From assembly GCA_020634815.1 (NCBI GenBank), contig JACKBA010000028.1, forward strand, positions 20,103 to 84,102: 64,000 nucleotides of DNA. The letters run 5' to 3'. The DNA comes from Caldilineaceae bacterium (GTDB lineage: Bacteria; Chloroflexota; Anaerolineae; Caldilineales; Caldilineaceae). The position numbers were made by a program, and so were the translations under genes. This document shows, piece after piece, positions 1 through 8,492 of this stretch. Within the stretch, counting starts at the first letter, position 1. Each line of letters begins with the position of its first letter. Below the pieces are notes generated by a model. It worked only from the letters and a program-made list of their open reading frames with translations. It searched no databases and was not told where the DNA came from.

Positions 1-323
1 ATGAACTGCTGGATGTTGTCAGCGTAGTCCTTGGAGTCCTGCGTCTCGATGTACTTGTAGCCTTCGCCCTCGGTCAGGCCCAGGGCCGTGGCTGCCTGCA
101 CGACGCCTTCCCATGCCGATTGGTTGAAGCTGCGGTCGTTGACGCGGCCCACATCGGTGACCAGGCCAATCTTGATGTCGCTGGCCGGGGCAGCGGCTTC
201 GCCGGCAGCACCGGCGTCTGCGGCGGGCTGAGCCGGAGCCGCGGGCACCGCCGTACAGGCAGAAAGCACCATAGCCAGTACGAGCAGCATGGAAAACACA
301 ACTGCAAATCGTTTGTTCTGCAT
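1..323 (-). CDS. BMP/PnrA-family ABC transporter substrate-binding lipoprotein (5' part only)
   Basis: Partial gene that runs off the left edge; only about 107 N-terminal residues are present, against roughly 350 in the family. The protein starts MQNKRF, followed by a hydrophobic segment and an LSAC lipobox, so it should be an exported lipoprotein. A low-complexity Ala/Pro linker leads into a motif typical of BMP/TmpC/PnrA binding proteins (IGLVTDVGRVNDRSFNQSA). The family binds nucleosides or related ligands for an ABC importer; the rest of the transporter would lie to the left of the window. The start is set by a GGAGG ribosome binding site 8-9 bases upstream on the minus strand. Ligand specificity cannot be judged from this fragment. 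Confidence 0.88.
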   Translation of the reverse strand, partial: MQNKRFAVVFSMLLVLAMVLSACTAVPAAPAQPAADAGAAGEAAAPASDIKIGLVTDVGRVNDRSFNQSAWEGVVQAATALGLTEGEGYKYIETQDSKDYADNIQQF

Positions 324-446
324 ACCTTGAATCCTCCTACGGATCTTTCGAAGGGAAAACTTTTGAAAACGACCGCTCGATAATTCAGCAACGACGGATA
401 TGTGGGGTCCTTCCGGCCGGCGCCATCTCGGATAGAACGCCGAAAC

Positions 447-475
447 GTGACAGGCCGAAACGTTGCTGTTATTAT
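447..475 (+). promoter_or_regulatory. Candidate sigma70-type promoter for the hydantoinase gene
   Basis: GTGACA (447-452), a 17-base spacer and TATTAT (470-475) fit a vegetative promoter. It would start transcription near 482, about 50 bases before the hydantoinase ATG. It lies in the gap between two divergent genes. Prediction by eye only. Confidence 0.45.
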
Positions 476-534
476 AGCGGAACCTGTGCACCGAGCAAAC
501 CAGAACGAATGGGTTACGTGGCAACCTGGCGGAC

Positions 535-2634
535 ATGACTCACCCTACCCTTGTTGGCATTGACGTCGGCGGCACGTTCACCGATTTCGTCGTCTGGCGC
601 GACGGCCAACTGACCATCCACAAGATCCCGACCACACCCGGCGACCAGAGCCGTGCCATCCTGGCAGGGCTGCACGAAATCGGCCTGTTGGCCGGCGACG
701 GCGCCCCGGCCGGCCGGCTGGTCATCGCCCACGGCATGACCGTGGCGACCAACGCCCTGCTCGAGCGACGCGGGGCGCGCACGGCGCTGCTGACCACCGC
801 CGGCTTTGGCGACGTGCTGACCATCGGGCGGCAGAATCGCCCCCATCTCTATCGTTTGCATCAGGAGCGCCCGCCGGCACTGGTAGATGATGCCCACCGG
901 CTGGAGATCGACGAACGCCTTGACCACACCGGCGCCGTGTTGACGCCGCTGGACGAAGGCGCCCTCTCCGCCCTGGCCGGCACTCTCGCAGCCGATGCCA
1001 TCGAAAGCCTTGCCATTGTTTTTCTCTTTTCCTACCGCAACCCGGCGCACGAACGCCGCGCCGCCGATGTGCTCCGCCACGCACTGCCCGACCTGCCGCT
1101 CTCGCTGAGCAGCGATATCCTGCCCGAGTACCGCGAATTCGAACGCACCTCGACCACCGTCATCAACGCCTATGTCCAGCCATTGGTAGCGCGCTACCTG
1201 GCCCGGCTGGAAGGAGCGTTGGCACGGGAAGCCGCCACGCCTGGCGGGGACGCACCGCCCGTGCGCATCATGCAGTCGAACGGCGGGGTAATCGGCCTGC
1301 ACCAGGCGGCGGACCAGGCGGCGCGCGTCGTGCTGAGCGGGCCAGCCGGCGGTGTCGTCGGCGCCTTCGCCATGGCGGAGCAGGCGCTTGCCTTGCAGGA
1401 TGCTGTCGCTGCCCAGGCGGCGGCCGTCAATCTCATCACCTTCGACATGGGCGGTACCAGCACCGACGTAGCGCTCTGTCCCGGCACCATCCCGACCACC
1501 GCCGAGAGCACGATCACCGACCTGCCGCTGCGCCTGCCGGTCATCGACATCCACACCGTGGGCGCCGGCGGCGGCAGTATCGCCTTTGTCGACACGGGCG
1601 GCGCGCTCCAGGTCGGCCCGCAGAGCGCCGGCGCGGTGCCGGGGCCGGCCTGCTATGGTCGTGGCGGCACGCAACCTACCGTCACCGACGCCAACCTCGT
1701 CCTCGGCCGGCTCGACGCCGGTGGCTTTCTGGGCGGCAGCGGCCAGGTCCGGCTGGATGAGGCCGCGGCCCGGCGAGCGGTGGGCGACCTCGGCGCCCGA
1801 CTTGGGCTGGATGCAGAGGCGACGGCGCTGGGCATCGTGCGCGTGGCCAACGCAACCATGGAGCGCGCATTGCGCCGCGTCTCGGTCGAACGAGGGCACG
1901 ATCCGCGCCTCTTCACACTCCTGCCCTTTGGCGGCGCCGGCCCGCTGCACGCCTGCGATCTGGCGGCAGCGCTCGGCGTCACGCGCATTCTCTGCCCGCC
2001 CATTCCCGGCGTGCTCAGCGCGTACGGCATGTTGATGGCGGATGTGACCAGCGAGACGTCAGCCGCCCTGCTGGCCACGGCCGGCGACCTGGTACGCGAC
2101 CAATCGACGCTGGCCGGCGTATTGGCAGAGATGGAGTCACGCGTACTGGAGGTACTGGCCCGCGAGGAAGTTACCGGTCGCTCGCTGCACGCCGCAGTAG
2201 ACATGCGCTATCGTGGCCAGAGCTACGAGTTGACGGTACCGCTGACACTGCCGCTGGCGGCCGAGTCGGTGACGCAGGCAACAGCGGATTTCCACGCCAT
2301 GCATGCACAGCGGTACGGTTATGCCATGGAACACGAAACGGTGGAAGTCGTCACAGTGCGGCTGCGGGCAACGGCGCCTGGCGCCAGGCCGGCGCTGCCG
2401 GTGCATGCGCCGCCGAAAAATCCAGAACGCGCGCCGGCGCCGATTCGCTCGAAGGCTGTCTGGTTCGCACCCGACGGTTCCGTGAACACGCCATGTTATG
2501 CGCGCAGCGACCTGCGCCCGGGCCATCGTCTGGCCGGACCGGCCATTGTCCTGCAATATGACACGACGGTGGTTGTGGCGCCCGGCTGGGCGGTCGAGGT
2601 GGATCCGGCGCTCAATTTGTGGCTCGTGCGCTAG
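535..2634 (+). CDS. hyuA: Hydantoinase/oxoprolinase family protein, subunit A type
   Basis: 699 residues, full length for the HyuA/OXP-A family, which uses ATP to open hydantoins, 5-oxoproline or related cyclic amides. The N-terminus carries the phosphate-binding signature VGIDVGGTFTDFVV. A second ASKHA-type motif, ITFDMGGTSTDVAL, is near residue 302, and a glycine-rich HTVGAGGGSIA stretch follows near 341. No HyuB (subunit B) gene is next to it, which is unusual because A and B are normally paired. The neighbouring amidohydrolase and the catabolic genes further right fit a role in nitrogen-compound breakdown, but the substrate is unknown. The ATG at 535 has only a weak ribosome binding site. 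Confidence 0.85.
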   Translation: MTHPTLVGIDVGGTFTDFVVWRDGQLTIHKIPTTPGDQSRAILAGLHEIGLLAGDGAPAGRLVIAHGMTVATNALLERRGARTALLTTAGFGDVLTIGRQNRPHLYRLHQERPPALVDDAHRLEIDERLDHTGAVLTPLDEGALSALAGTLAADAIESLAIVFLFSYRNPAHERRAADVLRHALPDLPLSLSSDILPEYREFERTSTTVINAYVQPLVARYLARLEGALAREAATPGGDAPPVRIMQSNGGVIGLHQAADQAARVVLSGPAGGVVGAFAMAEQALALQDAVAAQAAAVNLITFDMGGTSTDVALCPGTIPTTAESTITDLPLRLPVIDIHTVGAGGGSIAFVDTGGALQVGPQSAGAVPGPACYGRGGTQPTVTDANLVLGRLDAGGFLGGSGQVRLDEAAARRAVGDLGARLGLDAEATALGIVRVANATMERALRRVSVERGHDPRLFTLLPFGGAGPLHACDLAAALGVTRILCPPIPGVLSAYGMLMADVTSETSAALLATAGDLVRDQSTLAGVLAEMESRVLEVLAREEVTGRSLHAAVDMRYRGQSYELTVPLTLPLAAESVTQATADFHAMHAQRYGYAMEHETVEVVTVRLRATAPGARPALPVHAPPKNPERAPAPIRSKAVWFAPDGSVNTPCYARSDLRPGHRLAGPAIVLQYDTTVVVAPGWAVEVDPALNLWLVR

Positions 2635-2679
2635 ACCCGGTGCAGCCGCGTGCTGCGCCCAAGAAAGGGGATCAATTCT

Positions 2680-3033
2680 ATGCTTCGTTCAATTCTGCTT
2701 CGCTGGATCGTCCTGACGATGGCCGTCGCCTTTACCAGTTGGCTGCTGCCCGGCATCCAAGTGAGCAGCGATTTCGTCGCACTCCTCATGGTTTCGGCTG
2801 TACTGGGTTTTCTGCTCGCCATCCTGAAGCCGATCCTGATGTTGCTAACGTGCCCACTGGTGGTGCTGACACTCGGTCTTTTCACCCTGGTGATAAATAC
2901 CTCGCTGCTTTACGTCACTCAAGCACTGACCAATGGAAAATTTCACATCGACAACTTCTTGTGGGCGTTGCTGGCCAGCATCATCATCGGCGTCGTTTCC
3001 ATGATCCTGAACGGCATCCTCGGCGAGGATTAA
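2680..3033 (+). CDS. Phage-holin-family 4-TM membrane protein (DUF360-like)
   Basis: 117 residues with about four hydrophobic segments, matching the small holin_4_2/superfamily IV proteins found widely on bacterial chromosomes. These are not normally phage lysis proteins, and their function is unknown. The ATG at 2680 is chosen over the GTG at 2650 because an AAGAAAGGGG ribosome binding site sits 9 bases before it. The gene follows the hydantoinase by 45 bases and probably shares its transcript. It ends 7 bases from the convergent amidohydrolase, with no visible terminator between them. Confidence 0.7.
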   Translation: MLRSILLRWIVLTMAVAFTSWLLPGIQVSSDFVALLMVSAVLGFLLAILKPILMLLTCPLVVLTLGLFTLVINTSLLYVTQALTNGKFHIDNFLWALLASIIIGVVSMILNGILGED

Positions 3034-3040
3034 CCCGGTA

Positions 3041-4477
3041 CTACAGGTATCCGTCACGCATGGGCTGAAGCAACGCCATGTCCAGGTGAACCGGGTCGCG
3101 CTTGACCGCAGCGGCCACTTCCTCGGCGCGCTCCTGAACTTCGGCGCGCACGGCGGCTTCGTCGATGGCGGCGACCTGCCCGCCGCGCACCAGAATGCGC
3201 CCATCGACCATCACCAGCGCCACCTCGCGCCCGGTTGCGCCATAGACCAGGTTTGGCACGATGTTGCGGATCGGCTCGGCCAGTATCGGCATGAGATTGG
3301 GCGCACTCAGATCGACGAGAATGAGGTCGGCCTTCTTGCCGGCTTCGATCGACCCAATCTCATCGCCCAGGCCGATGGCTCGCGCACCCTCGATGGTGGC
3401 CATGCGCAGGACTTCCCACGCCGGCATGACCGTTGGGTCACGGAACTTGATCTTGTTGAAGAGCGCGGTGAGCTTCATCTCGTTGAAGATGTTGTGACAG
3501 TTGTTGCCGGCCGCCTGGTCGGAACCCAGTGCAACCGGCCCGCCTGCCGTGCGGAACTCGGCCGCCGGCGGCACGATGCCGTCGATGATGCCGATGCTGC
3601 CCGAACAGAGCACCATATGCGCTCCGCTATAGGCAATGGCTACAGTTTCATCCTCGGTCGCCTCGGTGAGATGCACCGCCAGCAGTTGCTCGTCGAGATA
3701 GCCGATCTGCTCCAGGAAGGCCGGCGTTCGCTTGCCGTAACGCTTGAGCATCTGGTCGATCTCACGGTCGCCCTGGGCCACGTGCATGTGCAGCATGAGT
3801 CCCTCGGAAGCAGCCAGGCGCTTGACGTGGCGCAGTTGCTCCAGCGTAAGCATGTCGGCGCCCTGCGGCCCGTACATGACGGTGATGCGTCCATCGGCGG
3901 CGCCGTGCCACTCGGCGGCAAAGGCGACCGCATCGCGGATGCTGCGCTCGCCCACTTCGTCGCTCAACGGGTAGAGATCGCCCACGCTCCAGCCGGCCAT
4001 CCCGCCCGGCGGCAGCGCGTTGATGGTGGGCGTCAGCACGGCGCGCACGCCGGCCGCGGCGAAGATGTCGGCCCACCCCTCGATGGGCGTGGCATAGTCG
4101 CCCAGGGTCGTCGTACCCGCCTTGAGCGCCTCCAGCAAGGCCAGCCAGGTGCCGGCCAGCGCCGCATCGCGATGAAGGTGGCGTGCGTAGGGCGCCAAGC
4201 CCTTCTGCATCCAGTGCGCCACATCCTGTGCCACCCCGCGCACGACCGCCCATGGCGTGTGCATGTGAGCATCGATGAGACCGGGGAGAAGGGCGTGGTT
4301 GGTGGCGTCGATGCGTTCGGCCGGGTCGTAGCGCGCAGCGAGCGCGGCGGTGCTGCCGGCGTCGACGATGCGATTGCCGCGCACGGCAACGGCGCCATCC
4401 GGCTGGTAACCGACGCCATTGCCCTCCATCGTGAAGAGGTGGGCATGGACAAAGAGGGTATCGACTGGTTCCGTCAT
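3041..4477 (-). CDS. Amidohydrolase of the ATZ/TRZ, MTA/SAH-deaminase-like group
   Basis: 478 residues in the amidohydrolase superfamily (TIM barrel with a composite beta sandwich). Metal-site residues are visible: H71 and H73 (DAHMHTP), H232 (LHMHVAQ), H269 (AVHLTEAT) and D320 (ALGSDQA). The typical C-terminal LGLGDEIGSIEAGKKADLIL stretch is present. Members deaminate or dechlorinate N-heterocycles, for example S-adenosylhomocysteine, guanine or triazines. The usual catalytic Glu three residues after the third metal His is Gln235 here, so deaminase activity should not be assumed. The start is supported by GAGAGGA before the ATG. Substrate unknown; it is convergent with the holin-like gene. 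Confidence 0.82.
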   Translation of the reverse strand: MTEPVDTLFVHAHLFTMEGNGVGYQPDGAVAVRGNRIVDAGSTAALAARYDPAERIDATNHALLPGLIDAHMHTPWAVVRGVAQDVAHWMQKGLAPYARHLHRDAALAGTWLALLEALKAGTTTLGDYATPIEGWADIFAAAGVRAVLTPTINALPPGGMAGWSVGDLYPLSDEVGERSIRDAVAFAAEWHGAADGRITVMYGPQGADMLTLEQLRHVKRLAASEGLMLHMHVAQGDREIDQMLKRYGKRTPAFLEQIGYLDEQLLAVHLTEATEDETVAIAYSGAHMVLCSGSIGIIDGIVPPAAEFRTAGGPVALGSDQAAGNNCHNIFNEMKLTALFNKIKFRDPTVMPAWEVLRMATIEGARAIGLGDEIGSIEAGKKADLILVDLSAPNLMPILAEPIRNIVPNLVYGATGREVALVMVDGRILVRGGQVAAIDEAAVRAEVQERAEEVAAAVKRDPVHLDMALLQPMRDGYL

Positions 4478-4609
4478 GGCATCCTCTCAACGCTTGGCGT
4501 GTTCAACGCGTTCTGGACAACGCACAAAAAAGGGGCAGTCAGGGGCACCGTCCGCTTGCGGCTCGGCGCATCTCCTGCTGCCCTCTCTATTCGGCTACGA
4601 GCCGATCTG

Positions 4610-5005
4610 CTACTGGTAAGGCGCCGGCTCATTGGCAAAGCCGCCCGCGTACGGCGGACTCTGCGGCTCGACCTGGCTATCCTGGTGCATCTTGAGCAGG
4701 AGCGCTGCGGTGAGGCGAGTATTTTCCTCGACAGCGATCTGCAACAAGATAATCTCGCCCATGGCATAGAGCATCACGAAATAGAGCAGACCGCCCAACA
4801 GGACGAGGAGTCCGGCGATGATGGCACTCGTCCCGCTGCCAATGAAACTGGCGTACGGGCCGAAGAAATCGCCAAGGGAACCCATCTGCGGCAAAAGCAC
4901 GATGCCGATGGCAGACAGGATGGACAGGATCAGGCTGATCCAGGCAAAGACCTTGAGCAGCGTGCCCATGAAACGCAAGACGTCGAATCGCTTGGGGACG
5001 GTCAT
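4610..5005 (-). CDS. Small two-TM membrane protein of unknown function
   Basis: 131 residues. Two long hydrophobic stretches (about residues 15-40 and 60-90) predict two membrane helices joined by a short Gly-rich loop; the C-terminal 35 residues are polar and end in Pro/Tyr-rich sequence. The layout resembles small inner-membrane proteins with a cytoplasmic tail, but I do not recognise a family with confidence. The ATG at 5005 is preferred over an upstream start at 5077 because GGAGGAAAC lies just before it and the extra 24 residues look non-coding. It is 132 bases upstream of, and on the same strand as, the amidohydrolase. Confidence 0.6.
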   Translation of the reverse strand: MTVPKRFDVLRFMGTLLKVFAWISLILSILSAIGIVLLPQMGSLGDFFGPYASFIGSGTSAIIAGLLVLLGGLLYFVMLYAMGEIILLQIAVEENTRLTAALLLKMHQDSQVEPQSPPYAGGFANEPAPYQ

Positions 5006-5233
5006 GATACTAGGTTTCCTCCGTGCGCATGCTGGTTTCGTTTTGTTGCGTAATGCCTGGCGTCCCGAATCCGGCATGGACGCCCGTATCGCACTCGATT
5101 GGCAATCATTCTACACGAAAAGGGAAATGCTGCGAAGCATCCAAATTCGTGCAATATTCCTGCGGCACAACGGCGAGCCCGGCGCCACGTCCAAGCCGGG
5201 GTATCGGCAACTTCCCAGCCAGCGACAATGAAA

Positions 5234-5258
5234 ACGCCCGCCTGAGCAGGGCGGGCGT
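5234..5258 (-). terminator. Rho-independent terminator of the FmdB gene
   Basis: Arms 5234-5242 and 5250-5258 (ACGCCCGCC paired with GGCGGGCGT) form a GC stem with a 7-base loop. On the minus strand the stem is followed by TTTTCATT. It lies 30 bases beyond the stop codon of the zinc-ribbon gene. Confidence 0.7.
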
Positions 5259-5287
5259 CGCTCGGAATGCCTGTAGGGGAGGCGGGT

Positions 5288-5608
5288 TCACTCGCTCTTG
5301 GCGGCCGGCGCCTCGCTGGGCTTCTCCGCAGCCTTGCTTTCGGCCGGAGCAGAACTCTCGGCCGTCTCCTTCTTCTCGCTCTTCTCGCCGCCCTCGTCCG
5401 TTCGTCCATTGGCCGACGCCTTGGACGAGGATTTGCTGTCGGTGATATACCAGCCGCTGCCCTTGAAATGGATGGCGGGCGGGCTGATGCGCCGCCGTAC
5501 ATGCATACCCTGGCAATTGGGGCAGGACGGTGTGCTGCTATCAGAAAATGACTGAATCTTCTCGAAATCGTGGCCACAGTCGTGGCAGACAAATTCATAG
5601 ATCGGCAT
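5288..5608 (-). CDS. FmdB-family zinc ribbon protein
   Basis: 106 residues. The N-terminal 40 residues are the FmdB/CxxC_CxxC_SSSS regulatory zinc ribbon: MPIYEFVCHDCGHDFE, then CPNCQ, giving two CxxC knuckles. The C-terminal half is low-complexity Ser/Ala/Lys/Glu, typical of this family and probably disordered. FmdB proteins are small putative regulators first noted beside formamidase/amidase genes; the molecular role is not established. Its transcript probably ends at the hairpin at 5234-5258. Identification is firm, function is not. Confidence 0.85.
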   Translation of the reverse strand: MPIYEFVCHDCGHDFEKIQSFSDSSTPSCPNCQGMHVRRRISPPAIHFKGSGWYITDSKSSSKASANGRTDEGGEKSEKKETAESSAPAESKAAEKPSEAPAAKSE

Positions 5609-5798
5609 ATTTCATCATCCCCACGCAAACTACCGACAGGCGAGCGCCGGACCGGTGGCGGGCTGCTGGTTTGCACGGCCTTGCATCCGGGTCGTATACT
5701 CCACGCTGAACCCGTACGGTTTGCTCAGCAAGCTTTGAGTATATGCAACACGCGACGGCCTGTCTAATTCCAGAGCAGGGGAATGCACCAAAATCCAC

Positions 5799-6395
5799 AT
5801 GAGTAACCGGCCTGAACGTTATATCCAGCTCGCCAACCAATATGAACCCGAAGGCATCCATCTGACGCTGCCCTTTGACGGCACGGCACAATTGCTGCAG
5901 GGATGGGGCGACAATCCGGGCTTTCACGCACAGTTCACATACAACGGCGTGCCCCTCAAGGGACACCCGGGACTTGATTTTCTGTTGCCCGCCGGCAGTG
6001 CCATCCTGGCCGTCGATGCGGGGCGTGTCGTCGAGATTAGCAACGAGCCGGGGGGATTCGGGCGCTATGTCAAGATCGAGCATCGCTGGGGCGAGAGCCT
6101 TTACGCACACATGGGGGATCTGAGCGTGGAGTCTGGGCAGCGTGTAGAACGCGGACGCAAACTCGGCAGCACGGAACTGTTGCCGCGCAAATACCCACCG
6201 CACCTGCACTTTGGGATTCGGCTGGCGCCCTATAACCGTCTGGATGGCTGGGGCGGCTTCGCAGATCCTCTTCCGTTTCTCTACATGCCGGAACCTCTCC
6301 CGCCCGTGTCCGGCGATACTGAAACTGGCATATCTGCGGAAGAGACGGGCTTGCCGGCCATGCTTCAGGAGCGTTCTGGAATTCGAAGACCTTGA
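5799..6395 (+). CDS. M23-family (LytM-like) metallopeptidase domain protein
   Basis: 198 residues. The LytM/lysostaphin zinc-site residues are present: H56 and D60 (GHPGLD), then H104 (LYAHMG) and H135/H137 (PHLHFGI). Such enzymes cut peptidoglycan cross-bridges. There is no signal peptide or membrane segment at the N-terminus, which is odd for a cell-wall hydrolase. It may leave the cell by another route, or the domain may act on a different substrate. The last 40 residues are unrelated tail. The gene stands alone, and the start ATG lacks a strong ribosome binding site. Confidence 0.78.
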   Translation: MSNRPERYIQLANQYEPEGIHLTLPFDGTAQLLQGWGDNPGFHAQFTYNGVPLKGHPGLDFLLPAGSAILAVDAGRVVEISNEPGGFGRYVKIEHRWGESLYAHMGDLSVESGQRVERGRKLGSTELLPRKYPPHLHFGIRLAPYNRLDGWGGFADPLPFLYMPEPLPPVSGDTETGISAEETGLPAMLQERSGIRRP

Positions 6396-6864
6396 GATAT
6401 CCTCGAATCTTTGGAGAATTTGTATAGCCGTATTGGTAGATGTGTGGACAACGCTCAGAAGTGTTCTCAGGATTTCCCAGTGCCCACTAGATATAGGGTT
6501 GAATCCTTGTCAATCCACCGTGGAAGGATGATTCAGCAGATTTTAACCGTCTGGCAGCGCGGGGATAAGGCGGGGAGAAGGTGGAACAACTCTGCGGCGG
6601 CGTGTTTAGTCACGTGGCGTGCTCTGCTGCATCTAGTGCCTGATCCCTTCCTTGCCCACAAGCCTGGGGATGAGAGGAATGATGCAGAGATCGGTTATCC
6701 GGGCATCTGTGCACATTCCGTCGCGCCGTTATCCACGGGTTTTCTACAAAGCTTACCTTACTGACCCGATAAGAATCAGCCAAAAGGCTGTTTGATTCCC
6801 ACAAATATATAGTACAATATCCAGAAATGTAGATAATAGTTGTTTGTGTGCGGTCTTTGGAGTC
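6396..6864 (+). other. Intergenic region upstream of the histidine kinase
   Basis: About 470 bases with no credible gene: short reading frames here lack coding-like codon use and ribosome binding sites. The last 90 bases are AT-rich, unlike the flanks. A possible promoter is TTGATT (6792-6797) and TACAAT (6813-6818), but the spacer of 15 bases is short. No RNA gene was recognised. Confidence 0.4.
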
Positions 6865-8460
6865 ATGTCACAACAGCCCCGTACCGATTCTGTCAAACCC
6901 AATCGACATGAGTATCCCGCAACGTTGGATGACGTTGTGGCAGTCCCTGTGGCGAGTATCGATGCGTCGCGCCGCCTGCGTCTGGTCAACGAGTCGTTCT
7001 GCCGGCTCCTCGGCCGCCGCGTGGAGGATGTGCTTGGCCGGTCGATCGCCACTTTTGACGACTCCGAATTTGGCAACGCCCTGGGCAGCATCCCGATCGA
7101 GTATGTCCTTGCCGAGTCCGAACCGCGCAACCTGACCTTCTATGCCGGGCAGATTGGCGGCCGGGATATTCAACTCGTTTGCTCGGTTGCTCACTTTGCC
7201 GGGCAAACACCCGCCCAAGCCCTGTTGGTGGTTCGGGCCGATAGCCGGGTGGCATCGCTGCCGGCTGCCGGTTCGGTTGTGGCAATGCCCCATGCCGCTG
7301 GGGTCGAAGCATTGACCTCGGCAGATCTCAGCATGGACGCCAGCGAAGGCTTGCGCGACATATTTGTCCTGAGCCTGACCAATCGACCGCTGCGGCGCAT
7401 GCTCGATCAGGTGTTCGGCCAGGCACAACAACTCCTGCGCGTGGACGCTATGGCCGTCTACGCGCCATTCACCATCGAGAAGGGCCAGGCGCATGCCGGC
7501 AAGGTGATCTATGCCAGCGACGATGCGACTGCAGGCCTGCTGGCGACGCACGCGCTCTTGGATAGTGCCGTGCTGGCTGCCGTTGCCGAAGGACAGAGCC
7601 ACGTCTACTGTGTGGGCACCGGCGATCCGGGCGACGCAGCCGTCAGCCCGGCGGCATGGCTGGTTGCGCCAATGCAGGTCAACAAGGATATCATCGGGCT
7701 GACGGTATTCCTCTTCGAGCAGGATGTGGAATTGCCGCCCGACGTGGACGAACTGATCGTTTCGCTCGCCCAGCAGGCGATGGTAGCCTATGGCGCCGAT
7801 CGGTTACAGCGTTTGGCCGGGACGGCGGCGTCCCTGCACGAGCGTGAGCGGCTTGCCCGCGAAATGCATGATGCCGTCATGCAGTCGGTCTACAGCCTCA
7901 CGCTCTTTGCTGAGGCCGGGCGCCGGCTTGCCGCCCTGGGCCAGATCGAGCGCGTCGAGGAGCATCTGCAGATGCTGAGTGAAACGGCGCAGCAGGCGCT
8001 AAGCGAGATGCGGCTGCTGCTCTACGAGCTAAAGCCGGCTGTGCTCGAACAGGCCGGTCTCGTCGAGGCGTTGCGCCAGCGGCTCGATGCCGTCGAGCGC
8101 CGCACCGGCATGATCGCGCGTCTTGAGGTCGAAGGTAACCCGCAACTGGCGGCACCGCTGGAAGATGGTCTGTACCGGGTCTGCCACGAGGCACTGAATA
8201 ATACGCTGAAACATTCGCTGGCGACCGAGGTTACCGTCACATTGAGCGTCGACGAGGAGGGCGCACGACTTAGAATCTGCGATAATGGGATCGGCTTTGA
8301 TCCAGAAGATCCGCGTGCGCTCAACGGCGAGGGAATTGCGACCATGCGCGAGCGCGTGCGCCGCATGAATGGAAAACTCATCATTGAAAGTGCTACTCAG
8401 CAAGGTACTTGTGTGACTGTCCTGTTGACGCTCCCCCATCAGCTCGATGCTGATCTCTAG
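6865..8460 (+). CDS. PAS/GAF sensor histidine kinase, NarL-system (HisKA_3) type
   Basis: 531 residues without an obvious membrane span, so probably a cytoplasmic sensor. A PAS-like domain spans about 25-125 and a GAF-like domain about 170-315. The HisKA_3 box follows with phosphoacceptor H335 (AREMHDAVMQS), then an HATPase_c domain with CHEALNNTLKHS and the G-box DNGIGF. This is the LiaS/NarX/DesK class that pairs with LuxR-type regulators, and one follows 32 bases downstream. The ATG at 6865 is used; an in-frame TTG at 6844 would add seven residues. The signal sensed cannot be inferred. Confidence 0.88.
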   Translation: MSQQPRTDSVKPNRHEYPATLDDVVAVPVASIDASRRLRLVNESFCRLLGRRVEDVLGRSIATFDDSEFGNALGSIPIEYVLAESEPRNLTFYAGQIGGRDIQLVCSVAHFAGQTPAQALLVVRADSRVASLPAAGSVVAMPHAAGVEALTSADLSMDASEGLRDIFVLSLTNRPLRRMLDQVFGQAQQLLRVDAMAVYAPFTIEKGQAHAGKVIYASDDATAGLLATHALLDSAVLAAVAEGQSHVYCVGTGDPGDAAVSPAAWLVAPMQVNKDIIGLTVFLFEQDVELPPDVDELIVSLAQQAMVAYGADRLQRLAGTAASLHERERLAREMHDAVMQSVYSLTLFAEAGRRLAALGQIERVEEHLQMLSETAQQALSEMRLLLYELKPAVLEQAGLVEALRQRLDAVERRTGMIARLEVEGNPQLAAPLEDGLYRVCHEALNNTLKHSLATEVTVTLSVDEEGARLRICDNGIGFDPEDPRALNGEGIATMRERVRRMNGKLIIESATQQGTCVTVLLTLPHQLDADL

Positions 8461-8492
8461 AAGAGCGGTCAACCTAAACCTGGGAGGAAGAT

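Noticed and set aside
2680..3033. Phage remnant based on the holin-like gene
   Set aside because: This small family is common on chromosomes and no other phage gene is nearby.
3086..5053. Long plus-strand frame opposite the amidohydrolase and the small membrane protein
   Set aside because: Antisense shadow of high-GC genes: no motifs, poor start context, and spans two real genes and their gap.
6396..6864. Small RNA or short coding gene
   Set aside because: No ribosome binding site, no coding-like codon use and no terminator were seen.
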